Assembly: GCA_022795575.1 (NCBI GenBank)
Contig: JAAWGY010000117.1
Location: 1-7,051 of the forward strand
Length of the DNA: 7,051 nt
DNA from: Angelakisella sp.
GTDB lineage: Bacteria > Bacillota > Clostridia > Oscillospirales > Ruminococcaceae
Reading direction: 5' to 3'
Position 1 is the stretch's first letter, and every line of letters begins with the position of its first letter. This document shows positions 1 to 5,311 of this stretch, piece by piece. The notes under the pieces were generated by a model. The model made no database searches. It saw only the letters and a list, made by a program, of their open reading frames with translations, and was not told the DNA's origin. The position numbers and the translations under genes are program-made.

Positions 1-13
1 CCGGCGGGGGGTC

Positions 14-107
14 ACTTTCTGGTTCGCCAGAAAGTAACCAAAGAGCGACCAGGGCTGCGCCCTGGACCCGACGGCCAAAGGCGTCAGTCGCTTGGGGGGT
101 GCTCCCC
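14..107. repeat. Cluster of four consecutive short hairpins
   Basis: Four inverted repeats follow one another almost without gaps. Bases 14-22 and 27-35 form a perfect 9-bp stem around a TTCG loop. Bases 49-55 and 59-65 form a perfect 7-bp stem around TGC. Bases 70-85 fold as GACG/CGTC plus an inner CC/GG around AAA. Bases 96-99 and 104-107 pair as GGGG/CCCC around TGCT. No convincing reading frame crosses the cluster. Sequences of this style (a CTTTCTGG hairpin followed by AAGTAACCAAAGAG) look to me like dispersed intergenic repeats of Clostridia, but that is recollection and not a search result. It could be an end of a larger repeat lying left of the window. Confidence 0.6.
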
Positions 108-420
108 TTACGCCGCCTGGACCGCTTGGGCCCGGTTCTTCTACATGGGTGACAGCCTCAATCTCAACGTGTGGTTGCTCGATGCTTGGTTGGGCGGCTG
201 GCCCTGCCGGGGGACAGGCTCCAGCGGCCTTGCGGGGGGCGCGTTATGGCCCGCTCCCTCCTTCCGGTTGGCCTGATAAGGTGCCTCCGGCGGATCTGAT
301 TCCCTGCGGGGGGATATGGTATGGGATGGGTTTGTGGTGTGTGGCTCTGTTTGGTTGTGGCGGCGGAAGCATTTTGGGCAAACGGGCCACTAAAGGGCCT
401 GTTGTTGTTTTGCGGGTATA
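108..420. other. GC-rich region without a recognisable gene
   Basis: Reading frames are open here on both strands, but their translations are rich in Gly, Pro, Ala and Trp, have no ribosome binding site, match no family I recognise, and run straight into the AT-rich repeats. One weak hairpin at 381-403 (AACGGGCC paired with GGCCTGTT, with a G-T wobble) is followed by GTTGTTTT and might be a decayed terminator. I see nothing else that can be supported. Confidence 0.5.
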
Positions 421-431
421 TTCTATCCAAT

Positions 432-601
432 ATTTTCAACATAAATTTTATTTATTTTCTTATAATTATGTATTATCAGATAAATCGCGCATATTTTTCT
501 GCGAAACGCAAAATATTTATCACAGTTTTACTTGTTTAGTTACTTAGATTTTACTGCAGACTTATTTTTGTAGCTGCCTGACTGGGAATTGCAAACCGTG
601 G
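432..601. repeat. AT-rich direct repeat, copy 1 of 3
   Basis: First of three diverged copies. Elements shared in order with the others are TTTATTTTCT (near 451), TGTATTA, a CGCATATTTTTCTG segment (487-501), AAATATTTATCACAG (511-525), TTACTTAGATTTT (540-552), CTTATTTTTG, and a tail reading GGGAATTGCAAACCGTG that ends about 600. The spacing of these blocks matches copy 2. It is non-coding as far as I can see. Confidence 0.7.
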
Positions 602-652
602 GGCCGAGGTTAGGAGTAGCCGATATCTCCCCAAAAAGCCTTTTGCTGTTTC

Positions 653-675
653 GCAGGTGGTTATATGCCACCTGC
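653..675. repeat. Perfect 8-bp hairpin between repeat copies
   Basis: GCAGGTGG (653-660) pairs perfectly with CCACCTGC (668-675) around a 7-base loop and is followed by AATTTT. It sits in the spacer between AT-rich copies 1 and 2, a spacer that is longer than the one between copies 2 and 3. It could be a weak terminator for rightward transcription, or part of the repeat unit's structure. Confidence 0.45.
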
Positions 676-676
676 A

Positions 677-853
677 ATTTTCACACTAAATTTGCTTTAT
701 TTTCTTAAAATTTTGTATTTTGGAAATATTACGCACATTTTTTTGAAAATTACGAAATATTTATCACCGTTTACTGTTATTTAATTACTTAAATTTTGCA
801 ATAAGGCTTATTTTTGCTTTTTGCAGCTGGCCGACAGGGAATCGCAAACCGTG
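677..853. repeat. AT-rich direct repeat, copy 2 of 3
   Basis: Second copy, about 245 bases after the first measured at the TTACTT block. Matching blocks are TTTATTTTCT (near 697), TTGTATTT, ACGCACATTTTTTTG (731-745), GAAATATTTATCACCG (754-769), TTACTTAAATTTT (785-797), GGCTTATTTTTG, and the tail AGGGAATCGCAAACCGTG (836-853). The tail is nearly identical to that of copy 1. Confidence 0.7.
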
Positions 854-883
854 TAGCCAAAGGACAATGATATGTCAACGGAA

Positions 884-1020
884 ATTTTTATATCGATTTT
901 ACTTTATTTTCTAAAAATCATGTATTTACAGATATGTTCCGCACATTTTCCTGTAATTTATAAAAATTTATCCACAGTTTTATCTATTTTATTACTTAAA
1001 TTTTATAAAGAGCTTATTTA
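884..1020. repeat. AT-rich direct repeat, copy 3 of 3 (lacks the tail)
   Basis: Third copy, 207 bases after the second at the TTACTT block. It carries ACTTTATTTTCT (about 901-912), ATGTATTTA, CCGCACATTTTCCTG (940-954), AAATTTATCCACAG (964-977), ATTACTTAAATTTT (991-1004) and GCTTATTTA (1012-1020), but the GCAAACCGTG tail is absent. It runs directly into the promoter region of the polymerase gene. Bases 968-976 read TTATCCACA, which is an exact consensus DnaA box; the other copies have only near matches there. Confidence 0.65.
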
Positions 1021-1056
1021 ACCGCATTTTTTAACTCGTCCCCTCTCCCCTTTGCC

Positions 1057-1085
1057 TTGACATTCCCCTCGCCGCAGGCTATAAT
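1057..1085 (+). promoter_or_regulatory. Consensus sigma-A promoter of the DNA-damage operon
   Basis: TTGACA at 1057-1062 and TATAAT at 1080-1085 are separated by exactly 17 bases, a perfect -35/-10 pair. It lies about 70 bases upstream of the polymerase start codon and no other promoter of similar quality is visible between them. So strong a promoter on a mutagenic polymerase gene makes sense only if it is repressed, which fits the operator just downstream. Confidence 0.9.
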
Positions 1086-1091
1086 AAATAC

Positions 1092-1105
1092 AGAACGAAC
1101 GTTCT
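1092..1105. promoter_or_regulatory. LexA-type SOS operator
   Basis: The sequence is AGAAC-GAAC-GTTCT: perfect 5-base arms around a 4-base centre, with a nested GAACGTTC palindrome inside. This fits the Gram-positive LexA (DinR) box GAAC-N4-GTTC known from Bacillus subtilis. It starts 6 bases after the -10 element, across the expected transcription start, so bound LexA would block initiation. It precedes a Y-family polymerase, a classic SOS target. Confidence 0.88.
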
Positions 1106-1152
1106 AACCAAAAAACCCAAAATCTACAGCAACCGCAAACAGGGGGTAACAG

Positions 1153-2658
1153 GTGAAAGAAAAAGTCTACGCCGCCATCGACCTCAAGTCCTTTTACAGC
1201 TCCGTGGAGTGCATCGAGCGGGGCCTGGATCCCCTGACCACAAGCTTGGTTGTGGCGGACAAGAGCCGCACCGAAAAGACCATCTGCCTCGCCGTAACAC
1301 CGGCCCTGAAAAGCTACGGCATCCCCGGCAGAGCCCGGCTGTTTGAGGTGGTGCAGCGGGTGAAGGAGGTCAACTGGCAGCGGCAGCGGAACGCCCCGGG
1401 GCGAAGCTTGACCGGCTCCTCCCCCTATGCCGAGGAGCTGGCCGCCCACCCGGAGCTGGCCCTGGATTACATCGTCGCCCCGCCCCGGATGGCGCTGTAC
1501 ATGGAATACAGCACCAGAGTCTACCAAGTCTACCTGAAGTACATCGCCCCGGAGGACATCATCAGCTACTCCATCGATGAGGTCCTTGTCGATGTAACCC
1601 CCTACCTTAAAACCTATCAGCTGTCCCCCCGGGACCTGGTAAAGAGGATGATGCTGGATGTGCTGGAAACCACCGGCATCACCGCCACGGCGGGAATCGG
1701 GCCCAACCTCTACCTTGCCAAAATCGCCATGGACATCTGGGCCAAACGCATCCCGCCGGACAAGGACGGCGTCCGCATCGCCCAACTGGATGAGACCAGC
1801 TACCGCAAAAACCTGTGGGGGCACCGGCCCCTCACCGACTTCTGGCGGGTGGGGCCGGGGTACGCCAAAAAGCTGGAGGCCCACGGGATGCTTACCATGG
1901 GGGATGTGGCCCGGCGGTCGATCCAGGACGAGGATAGCCTGTACCGGCTGTTTGGGGTGAACGCCGAGCTGCTGATCGACCACGCCTGGGGATGGGAGCC
2001 CTGCACCATCGCCGATGTAAAGGCATACAAGCCGGAGACCAACAGCATCGGGTCGGGGCAGGTTTTGCAGCACCCCTACACCTTTGAGAAAGCCCAGCTG
2101 GTGGTCCACGAGATGGCGGACGCCCTGGCCCTGGACCTGGTGGGCAAGGGGATGGTGACAAACCAGCTTGTGCTGACCGTTGGGTACGACATTGAAAACC
2201 TCACCGATCCGGAACGGAGGAAGCAATACAAGGGGCCGGTGACGGTGGACCGGTACGGGCGGTCTGTGCCGAAGCACGCCCACGGGACGGAGCATCTTAC
2301 GGGATACAGCTGCTCGGCGAAGGAGATCGTTAGGGCGGCGCTGGCGCTGTTCGACCGGGTGGTGGACGGGGCGCTCCTGATCCGGCGGCTGAACCTTACG
2401 GCTTGCGACATTATCCCGGAAGGCGAGGTGCCGGCGGCGCCTATGGTGGAGCAGCTGGATCTGTTTACCGACTACTCCGCCCTGAAGCAGCGGCAGGCGG
2501 AGGAATCGGCGGCGCGGGAACGGGAGCGGCGGATGCAGGAGGCTATCCTGCGCATCAAGGGCAAGTACGGAAAAAACGCCATCCTCAAGGTGCATTCCCT
2601 GGAGGACGGCGCAACGGCGATGGAACGGAACGGGACGATTGGAGGACATAAGGCATGA
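1153..2658 (+). CDS. Y-family translesion DNA polymerase (UmuC/UvrX-like)
   Basis: This error-prone polymerase copies past damaged template bases during the SOS response. The protein has 501 residues. The first catalytic motif AIDLKSFYSSVE spans residues 8-19, with metal ligand D10 and steric-gate position Y15. The second, SIDE, places D142 and E143 in the active site. A little-finger domain follows, then a sliding-clamp binding motif QLDLF at 434-438, and a charged helical tail ending in NGTIGGHKA, a C-terminus I associate with Firmicutes members of the family. The start is GTG, chosen because AGGGGG (1141-1146) lies 6 bases upstream and the family's N-terminus begins right there. A promoter and SOS box precede it, and its stop overlaps the next gene as ATGA. 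It has a full catalytic set and appears intact. It is closer to UvrX/UmuC-type enzymes than to housekeeping Pol IV, but the exact subfamily is not certain. Confidence 0.93.
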   Translation: MKEKVYAAIDLKSFYSSVECIERGLDPLTTSLVVADKSRTEKTICLAVTPALKSYGIPGRARLFEVVQRVKEVNWQRQRNAPGRSLTGSSPYAEELAAHPELALDYIVAPPRMALYMEYSTRVYQVYLKYIAPEDIISYSIDEVLVDVTPYLKTYQLSPRDLVKRMMLDVLETTGITATAGIGPNLYLAKIAMDIWAKRIPPDKDGVRIAQLDETSYRKNLWGHRPLTDFWRVGPGYAKKLEAHGMLTMGDVARRSIQDEDSLYRLFGVNAELLIDHAWGWEPCTIADVKAYKPETNSIGSGQVLQHPYTFEKAQLVVHEMADALALDLVGKGMVTNQLVLTVGYDIENLTDPERRKQYKGPVTVDRYGRSVPKHAHGTEHLTGYSCSAKEIVRAALALFDRVVDGALLIRRLNLTACDIIPEGEVPAAPMVEQLDLFTDYSALKQRQAEESAARERERRMQEAILRIKGKYGKNAILKVHSLEDGATAMERNGTIGGHKA

Positions 2659-3218
2659 GCGGGATTGTCAACCGGTGCAGTTGGGTCAACATGAAAAACG
2701 CATTGTACATCCAGTACCACGATACAGAATGGGGCGTCCCCCAGCACTCCGACCAAATGCTGTTTGAGCTGCTGATTTTAGAGGGCTTCCAGGCCGGCTT
2801 ATCCTGGGAGTGCGTGCTGAACAAGCGGGAGCACTTCCGCCGGGTTTATGACAGCTTTGATGTGGCAAAGGTCAGCCGCTACGACGAAAAGAAGATGCAG
2901 GAGCTGCTATCCGATCCCGGCATTATCCGCAACCGTTTGAAGGTTTCGGCAAGTGTTACAAACGCCAGGGTCTTTTTGCAGATCCAGGCGGAGTTTGGCT
3001 CCTTTGACGCCTATCTTTGGGGCTTTACCGGCGGGAAGACCATTGAGGAAAGCTACGATTTGCGGACCACTTCCCCCCTTTCCGACCAGATCTCAAAGGA
3101 TCTGAAAAAGCGGGGGATGAAGTTTGTTGGGTCCACGGTGATTTACTCCTATCTGCAAGCGGTAGGGGTGATCAACGGTCACGGGGCGGAGTGCGACTGC
3201 CACCAGGCGGTACGCTGA
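2655..3218 (+). CDS. tag: DNA-3-methyladenine glycosylase I (TAG)
   Basis: This base-excision enzyme releases 3-methyladenine from alkylated DNA and leaves an abasic site. The protein has 187 residues, the usual length. It aligns along its whole length with E. coli TAG as I remember it: RCSWV near the N-terminus, YHDTEWGVP (21-29), LEGFQAGLSW (42-51), GIIRNRLK, and KKRGMKFVG near the end. The zinc ligands of the family are all present as C8, H22, H176 and C180, and E43 matches the base-recognition glutamate (E38 in E. coli). The ATG overlaps the polymerase stop by 4 bases, with GGAGG at 2641-2645, so translation is probably coupled. Its place inside an SOS-controlled polymerase operon suggests damage induction, unlike constitutive E. 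coli tag. No defect is visible. Confidence 0.96.
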   Translation: MSGIVNRCSWVNMKNALYIQYHDTEWGVPQHSDQMLFELLILEGFQAGLSWECVLNKREHFRRVYDSFDVAKVSRYDEKKMQELLSDPGIIRNRLKVSASVTNARVFLQIQAEFGSFDAYLWGFTGGKTIEESYDLRTTSPLSDQISKDLKKRGMKFVGSTVIYSYLQAVGVINGHGAECDCHQAVR

Positions 3219-3233
3219 AAGCAGAGGTGCTTT

Positions 3234-3653
3234 ATGTCGGATATCGAAAAATACGCGGATATCCTCTCCCTGCCTCACCACGTCTCCCCCACCCGCCGCA
3301 GGATGTCCATGGCGGAACGGGCGGCGCAGTTTTCGCCCTTTGCGGCGCTGGCGGGGTATGGGGAGGCCATCCAGGAGACCGGGCGGGTGGTGGAGCGGCA
3401 GGCAGAGCTGAGCGAGGACGAAAAGGCGGTGCTGGACCGGACACAGCAGGATATTTTGGGGATGCTGAAGCAGGGGGGACACCCTGCCGTGAAGATCATC
3501 TATTTTCAGCCGGACTGGAAAAAGGACGGCGGGAGGTATGTGACGGTTTATGGTGTGGTCAAGCGGGTGGATGAGGTCCAGCGGCATATTGTTTTGAGTG
3601 ATGAGCGGGTGGTTCCCTTTGATGCGCTTTGGGAGGTGGAGATTGTTATATAA
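3234..3653 (+). CDS. YolD-like protein
   Basis: A 139-residue protein of the YolD-like family. The hallmark is the segment MSMAERAAQFSPFAAL at residues 24-39, followed by a helical middle region and a beta-rich C-terminal half with YFQPDWKKDGG at 90-100. YolD genes often neighbour UvrX/UmuC-type polymerases in Firmicutes and have been proposed to be functional counterparts of UmuD; the biochemical role is not settled. No Ser-Lys protease dyad of the UmuD/LexA type can be recognised. The start is fixed by AGAGGTG (3223-3229) 4 bases before ATG. It lies 15 bases after tag with no terminator between, so it belongs to the same operon. Acting together with the upstream polymerase is an inference from context. 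Confidence 0.9.
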   Translation: MSDIEKYADILSLPHHVSPTRRRMSMAERAAQFSPFAALAGYGEAIQETGRVVERQAELSEDEKAVLDRTQQDILGMLKQGGHPAVKIIYFQPDWKKDGGRYVTVYGVVKRVDEVQRHIVLSDERVVPFDALWEVEIVI

Positions 3654-3724
3654 AAGTTTCTGAAACGTTTGATGTTATACATGGAGAGTATATCCAGTCT
3701 ACGGCATCCCTTCCAGTGTAGTAC

Positions 3725-3744
3725 AGCCCTTGGAGAGGGGCTTT
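3725..3744 (+). terminator. Possible weak terminator after the YolD gene
   Basis: AGCCCT (3725-3730) pairs with GGGGCT (3737-3742), with one G-T wobble, around TGGAGA and is followed by TTTAATAA. The stem is short and the T-run poor, so part of the transcript could continue into the small ORF at 3783. Confidence 0.25.
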
Positions 3745-3782
3745 AATAACTACTACTCTATAAAACACAAGGAGAAGAAAAT

Positions 3783-3968
3783 ATGGGTAGACGTAAAAAG
3801 CTGGTCAATCATTCAGGAATCCCACAACACGCACTCGAAGCTATTGCACGCTGCGTTTGGCCAGATATTCAAGCTTCCTTTAACAGTGAGGAAGGGCAAC
3901 GGATGTTTGCAGAATGGGAGGCTGAGCAGGAGGCCAAAAAACAGATTACTGCTGGTAAAGAATTTTGA
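3783..3968 (+). CDS. Small hypothetical protein (61 residues)
   Basis: A short, charged, probably helical soluble protein with a basic start (MGRRKKLVNHSG) and a Glu/Lys-rich end around EWEAEQEAKK. No signal peptide or membrane segment is visible. The start is well supported: AAGGAG (3769-3774) sits 8 bases before ATG, and the stop is followed within a few bases by a strong terminator, so the reading frame fits neatly in a transcription unit. A longer overlapping frame from 3730 lacks such support. I recall similar small proteins beginning RKK...GIP..ALEAIAR in Clostridia, often near mobile elements, but assign no function. It lies 129 bases after the YolD gene with no clear promoter of its own, so it may be the last gene of the SOS operon. 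Confidence 0.65.
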   Translation: MGRRKKLVNHSGIPQHALEAIARCVWPDIQASFNSEEGQRMFAEWEAEQEAKKQITAGKEF

Positions 3969-3974
3969 TATGAC

Positions 3975-4027
3975 AAAAGGTCCGGGGTGTATCGTTAAAA
4001 ACGATGTGTCCTGGGCCTTTTTGTTTT
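3975..4027 (+). terminator. Strong intrinsic terminator
   Basis: A long stem runs from AAAAGG at 3975 to CCTTTTT ending at 4022. Its upper part is TATCGTT/AACGATG around AAAA and its lower part is AAAAGGTCCGG against CTGGGCCTTTTT. Several G-T wobbles and one small bulge are present, and the downstream strand continues as TTTTTGTTTT. It begins 7 bases after the stop of the 61-residue ORF and likely ends the transcript begun at the SOS promoter. The A-run on the other side might also allow function in the reverse direction. Confidence 0.85.
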
Positions 4028-4283
4028 ATATACCTTGTTACGGAAGGAGGTTTCCTTAAATCGCTTGAAGAAAACCAATAATCCGAACCTATTTCCTATC
4101 GGAAAAAGATTGGGATTACATTGGTTCGTCGTTTTTGACACTTTTAGATGTTTTGCAGCACCAGTCAGTGGCAGCCGCTTTTGCCTAAGCGGGGGAAAAA
4201 GTGTGAAGAGGGGGCCCGGAGGGCCCTCTCTTTGCGTCGAGCGAGCGTAGCGAGCGGATAACCCCCGCCGATCGCGGCAGGGC
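4028..4283. other. Hairpin-rich intergenic block, no supported gene
   Basis: Several inverted repeats fill this block. AAGGA-GGTT-TCCTT lies at 4044-4057. A 54-base imperfect repeat lies at 4073-4126 (AACCAAT...TTTCC against GGAAA...ATTGGTT). CCGCTT/AAGCGG lies at 4175-4192. A 12-bp stem lies at 4206-4232 (AAGAGGGGGCCC, loop GGA, then GGGCCCTCTCTT). After it comes GAGCGAGCGTAGCGAGCG, a short internal repetition. Open frames crossing the block have no credible start and owe their sequence to the inverted repeats. The density of structure suggests a dispersed intergenic repeat element; I cannot name it. Confidence 0.5.
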
Positions 4284-4330
4284 GCACCAAACAAAAAAGG
4301 ACCGGAAACCGGTCCTTTTTTGTTTGGTGC
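4284..4330. terminator. Perfect 22-bp inverted repeat, tRNA terminator
   Basis: Bases 4284-4305 and 4309-4330 are perfect reverse complements around AAA. The core GGACCGG-AAA-CCGGTCC is flanked by A6 on the left and T6 on the right, so it can act as an intrinsic terminator in both directions. In the minus direction it directly follows the tRNA. Its right arm includes the CCA end, discriminator base and last acceptor-stem base of the tRNA, and the left arm carries a mirror copy of these. Confidence 0.85.
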
Positions 4331-4407
4331 GGCGGATGGGACTTGAACCCACACGCAAATGCACACGCACCTCAAACGTGCCTGTCTGCCGATTCCAGCA
4401 CCGCCGC
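4325..4407 (-). tRNA. tRNA-Leu (anticodon GAG)
   Basis: On the minus strand the 5' end is at 4407. The 7-bp acceptor stem is GCGGCGG/CCGCCGC, with discriminator A and an encoded CCA (4325-4327). The D arm reads CTG-GAATCGGCAGA-CAG. The anticodon stem CACGT/GCGTG holds the loop TTGAGGT, giving anticodon GAG, which reads CUC and CUU. A short class II variable arm follows, then the T arm GTGGG-TTCAAGT-CCCAT. The D loop and anticodon region resemble E. coli tRNA-Leu(GAG). At 83 bases with CCA it is slightly short for a leucine tRNA because the variable arm is small. All stems pair, so it should be functional. Confidence 0.95.
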
Positions 4408-4421
4408 AAATAACATCATCT

Positions 4422-4449
4422 ATTATATCATTCCTTGTCCATTTGTCAA
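4422..4449 (-). promoter_or_regulatory. Promoter of the tRNA-Leu gene
   Basis: Read on the minus strand, TTGACA (4449-4444) and TATAAT (4427-4422) are separated by 16 bases. The -10 element ends 14 bases before the mature tRNA 5' end, a typical distance for a tRNA gene with its own promoter. Confidence 0.85.
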
Positions 4450-4487
4450 TACTTCCGGACAAATAATTTTCCTCCCCCCGCCCGGAT

Positions 4488-4516
4488 TTGAAATCCACCG
4501 CCGCCTGTGCTATACT
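4488..4516 (+). promoter_or_regulatory. Promoter of the LUD-domain gene
   Basis: TTGAAA (4488-4493) and TATACT (4511-4516) are 17 bases apart, and a TG two bases upstream of the -10 gives an extended -10. It is divergent from the tRNA promoter. The start codon follows 36 bases downstream of the -10. No operator-like palindrome overlaps it. Confidence 0.8.
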
Positions 4517-4551
4517 ATAAAAAAGCAAACGACGGAAAGGAGCTATTCGCA

Positions 4552-5190
4552 ATGGACAAAAGCGTAAGAGCCGCCCGGATGGCCACGCTGAACCGGGTGG
4601 CCCGGGCCCTGGCGGAAAACCGTATGGAGGCCCAGGTGGTGGAAGACCGGGAGGAGCTGCTGGAGCTGCTCCGGGGGCTGCTGCCAAAGGGAGCCTCGGT
4701 GGCCAGCGGCGGCTCGATGACCTTGGCCGAGACCGGCGTCACCGACCTGCTGCGGAGCGGCGACTACGACTTCTACTACCGGGGGCGGCTGGATGAGGCC
4801 GGCCAGCCGGTGGACGTCTACCGCGCCGCCTTCTCCTGCGACTGGTATTTTTCCAGCGCCAACGCCATCACCGAGGACGGCCAGCTCTACAACGTGGACG
4901 GCAACGCCAACCGGGTGGCGGCCCTCTGCTACGGCCCCCGGAAGGTGGTCATCGTGGCAGGCTACAACAAAATCGTCCGCAATCTCCACGCCGCGGCGGA
5001 GCGGGTGCGTGCGGTTGCCGCCCCGGCCAACTGCATCCGGCTGGAGAAAAAGACCCCTTGCGCCGCCACCGGCCGCTGCATGGACTGCAAAAGCCCCGAC
5101 CATATCTGCTGCGATACGGTGATCCACGGCTTCCAGCGGGATCCCGACCGGATCCGGGTGTTCCTGCTGCCGGATGACCTGGGCTACTGA
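4552..5190 (+). CDS. LUD-domain (YkgG/DUF162-type) protein
   Basis: A 212-residue protein of the LUD family, whose best-known members (LutC/YkgG) take part in lactate oxidation. Family hallmarks are ASGGSMTLAETGV (51-63), the acidic stretch DYDFYYRGRLD (71-81), SANAITEDGQLYNVDGNANR (102-121) and the following VVIVAGYNKIV. Near the C-terminus is a cysteine group: C170, C176, C179, C186 and C187. It resembles a metal or Fe-S ligand set, though binding is only inferred. I chose ATG at 4552 because AAAGGAG (4536-4542) precedes it by 9 bases; an in-frame GTG at 4507 lies upstream of the -10 element. No lutA/lutB partners adjoin it, so the lactate role should not be assumed. The downstream MATE gene may be cotranscribed. 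Confidence 0.92.
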   Translation: MDKSVRAARMATLNRVARALAENRMEAQVVEDREELLELLRGLLPKGASVASGGSMTLAETGVTDLLRSGDYDFYYRGRLDEAGQPVDVYRAAFSCDWYFSSANAITEDGQLYNVDGNANRVAALCYGPRKVVIVAGYNKIVRNLHAAAERVRAVAAPANCIRLEKKTPCAATGRCMDCKSPDHICCDTVIHGFQRDPDRIRVFLLPDDLGY

Positions 5191-5205
5191 ACGCCCCCTT
5201 CCTTG

Positions 5206-5297
5206 GTAAAACAGTCTGACGGTCCCCATTGATCCGCCGGTCTTCCCCGCTGTTCGCCCGGCGGACCGGCTGGTTCTGTGCCGCAACACTGTTTTAC
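5206..5297. promoter_or_regulatory. Leader with competing inverted repeats before the MATE gene
   Basis: GTAAAACAGT (5206-5215) and ACTGTTTTAC (5288-5297) are a perfect 10-bp inverted repeat enclosing 72 bases. Inside, TCCGCCGG (5233-5240) can pair with CCGGCGGA (5258-5265), while CGGTCC (5220-5225) could instead pair with GGACCG (5263-5268), so the inner stems exclude each other. The right outer arm touches the ribosome binding site GAAAGGA (5298-5304). No T-run follows, so it is not a standard terminator. I do not recognise a known riboswitch class. Confidence 0.45.
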
Positions 5298-5311
5298 GAA
5301 AGGACATCGCT

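Noticed and set aside
92..547. 151-codon plus-strand open frame
   Set aside because: It crosses from GC-rich non-coding DNA into the AT-rich repeat, has no ribosome binding site, abnormal composition and no family resemblance.
968..976. Chromosomal replication origin based on the DnaA box
   Set aside because: Only one exact box is present, and no dnaA, dnaN or other origin-linked gene is in the window; kept only as part of the repeat-array observation.
432..1020. CRISPR array
   Set aside because: The repeats are long (about 140-175 bases), diverged and only three, with no uniform short spacers and no cas genes nearby.
1018..2649. Long minus-strand frame opposite the polymerase gene
   Set aside because: It is the antisense shadow of a clear Y-family polymerase; its His/Pro/Arg/Gln-rich translation is typical of such shadows in GC-rich genes.
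3730..4059. 109-codon plus-strand frame overlapping the small ORF
   Set aside because: It has no suitable ribosome binding site, runs through the strong terminator, and the overlapping 61-codon frame has a good start and stop context.
3995..4687. 230-codon minus-strand frame
   Set aside because: It passes through the tRNA, its promoter, several hairpins and the start of the LUD gene, so it cannot be a real gene.
5206..5297. Known multidrug-linked riboswitch such as a guanidine class
   Set aside because: I could not find the conserved core motifs of any class I know, so it is reported only as an unassigned structured leader.
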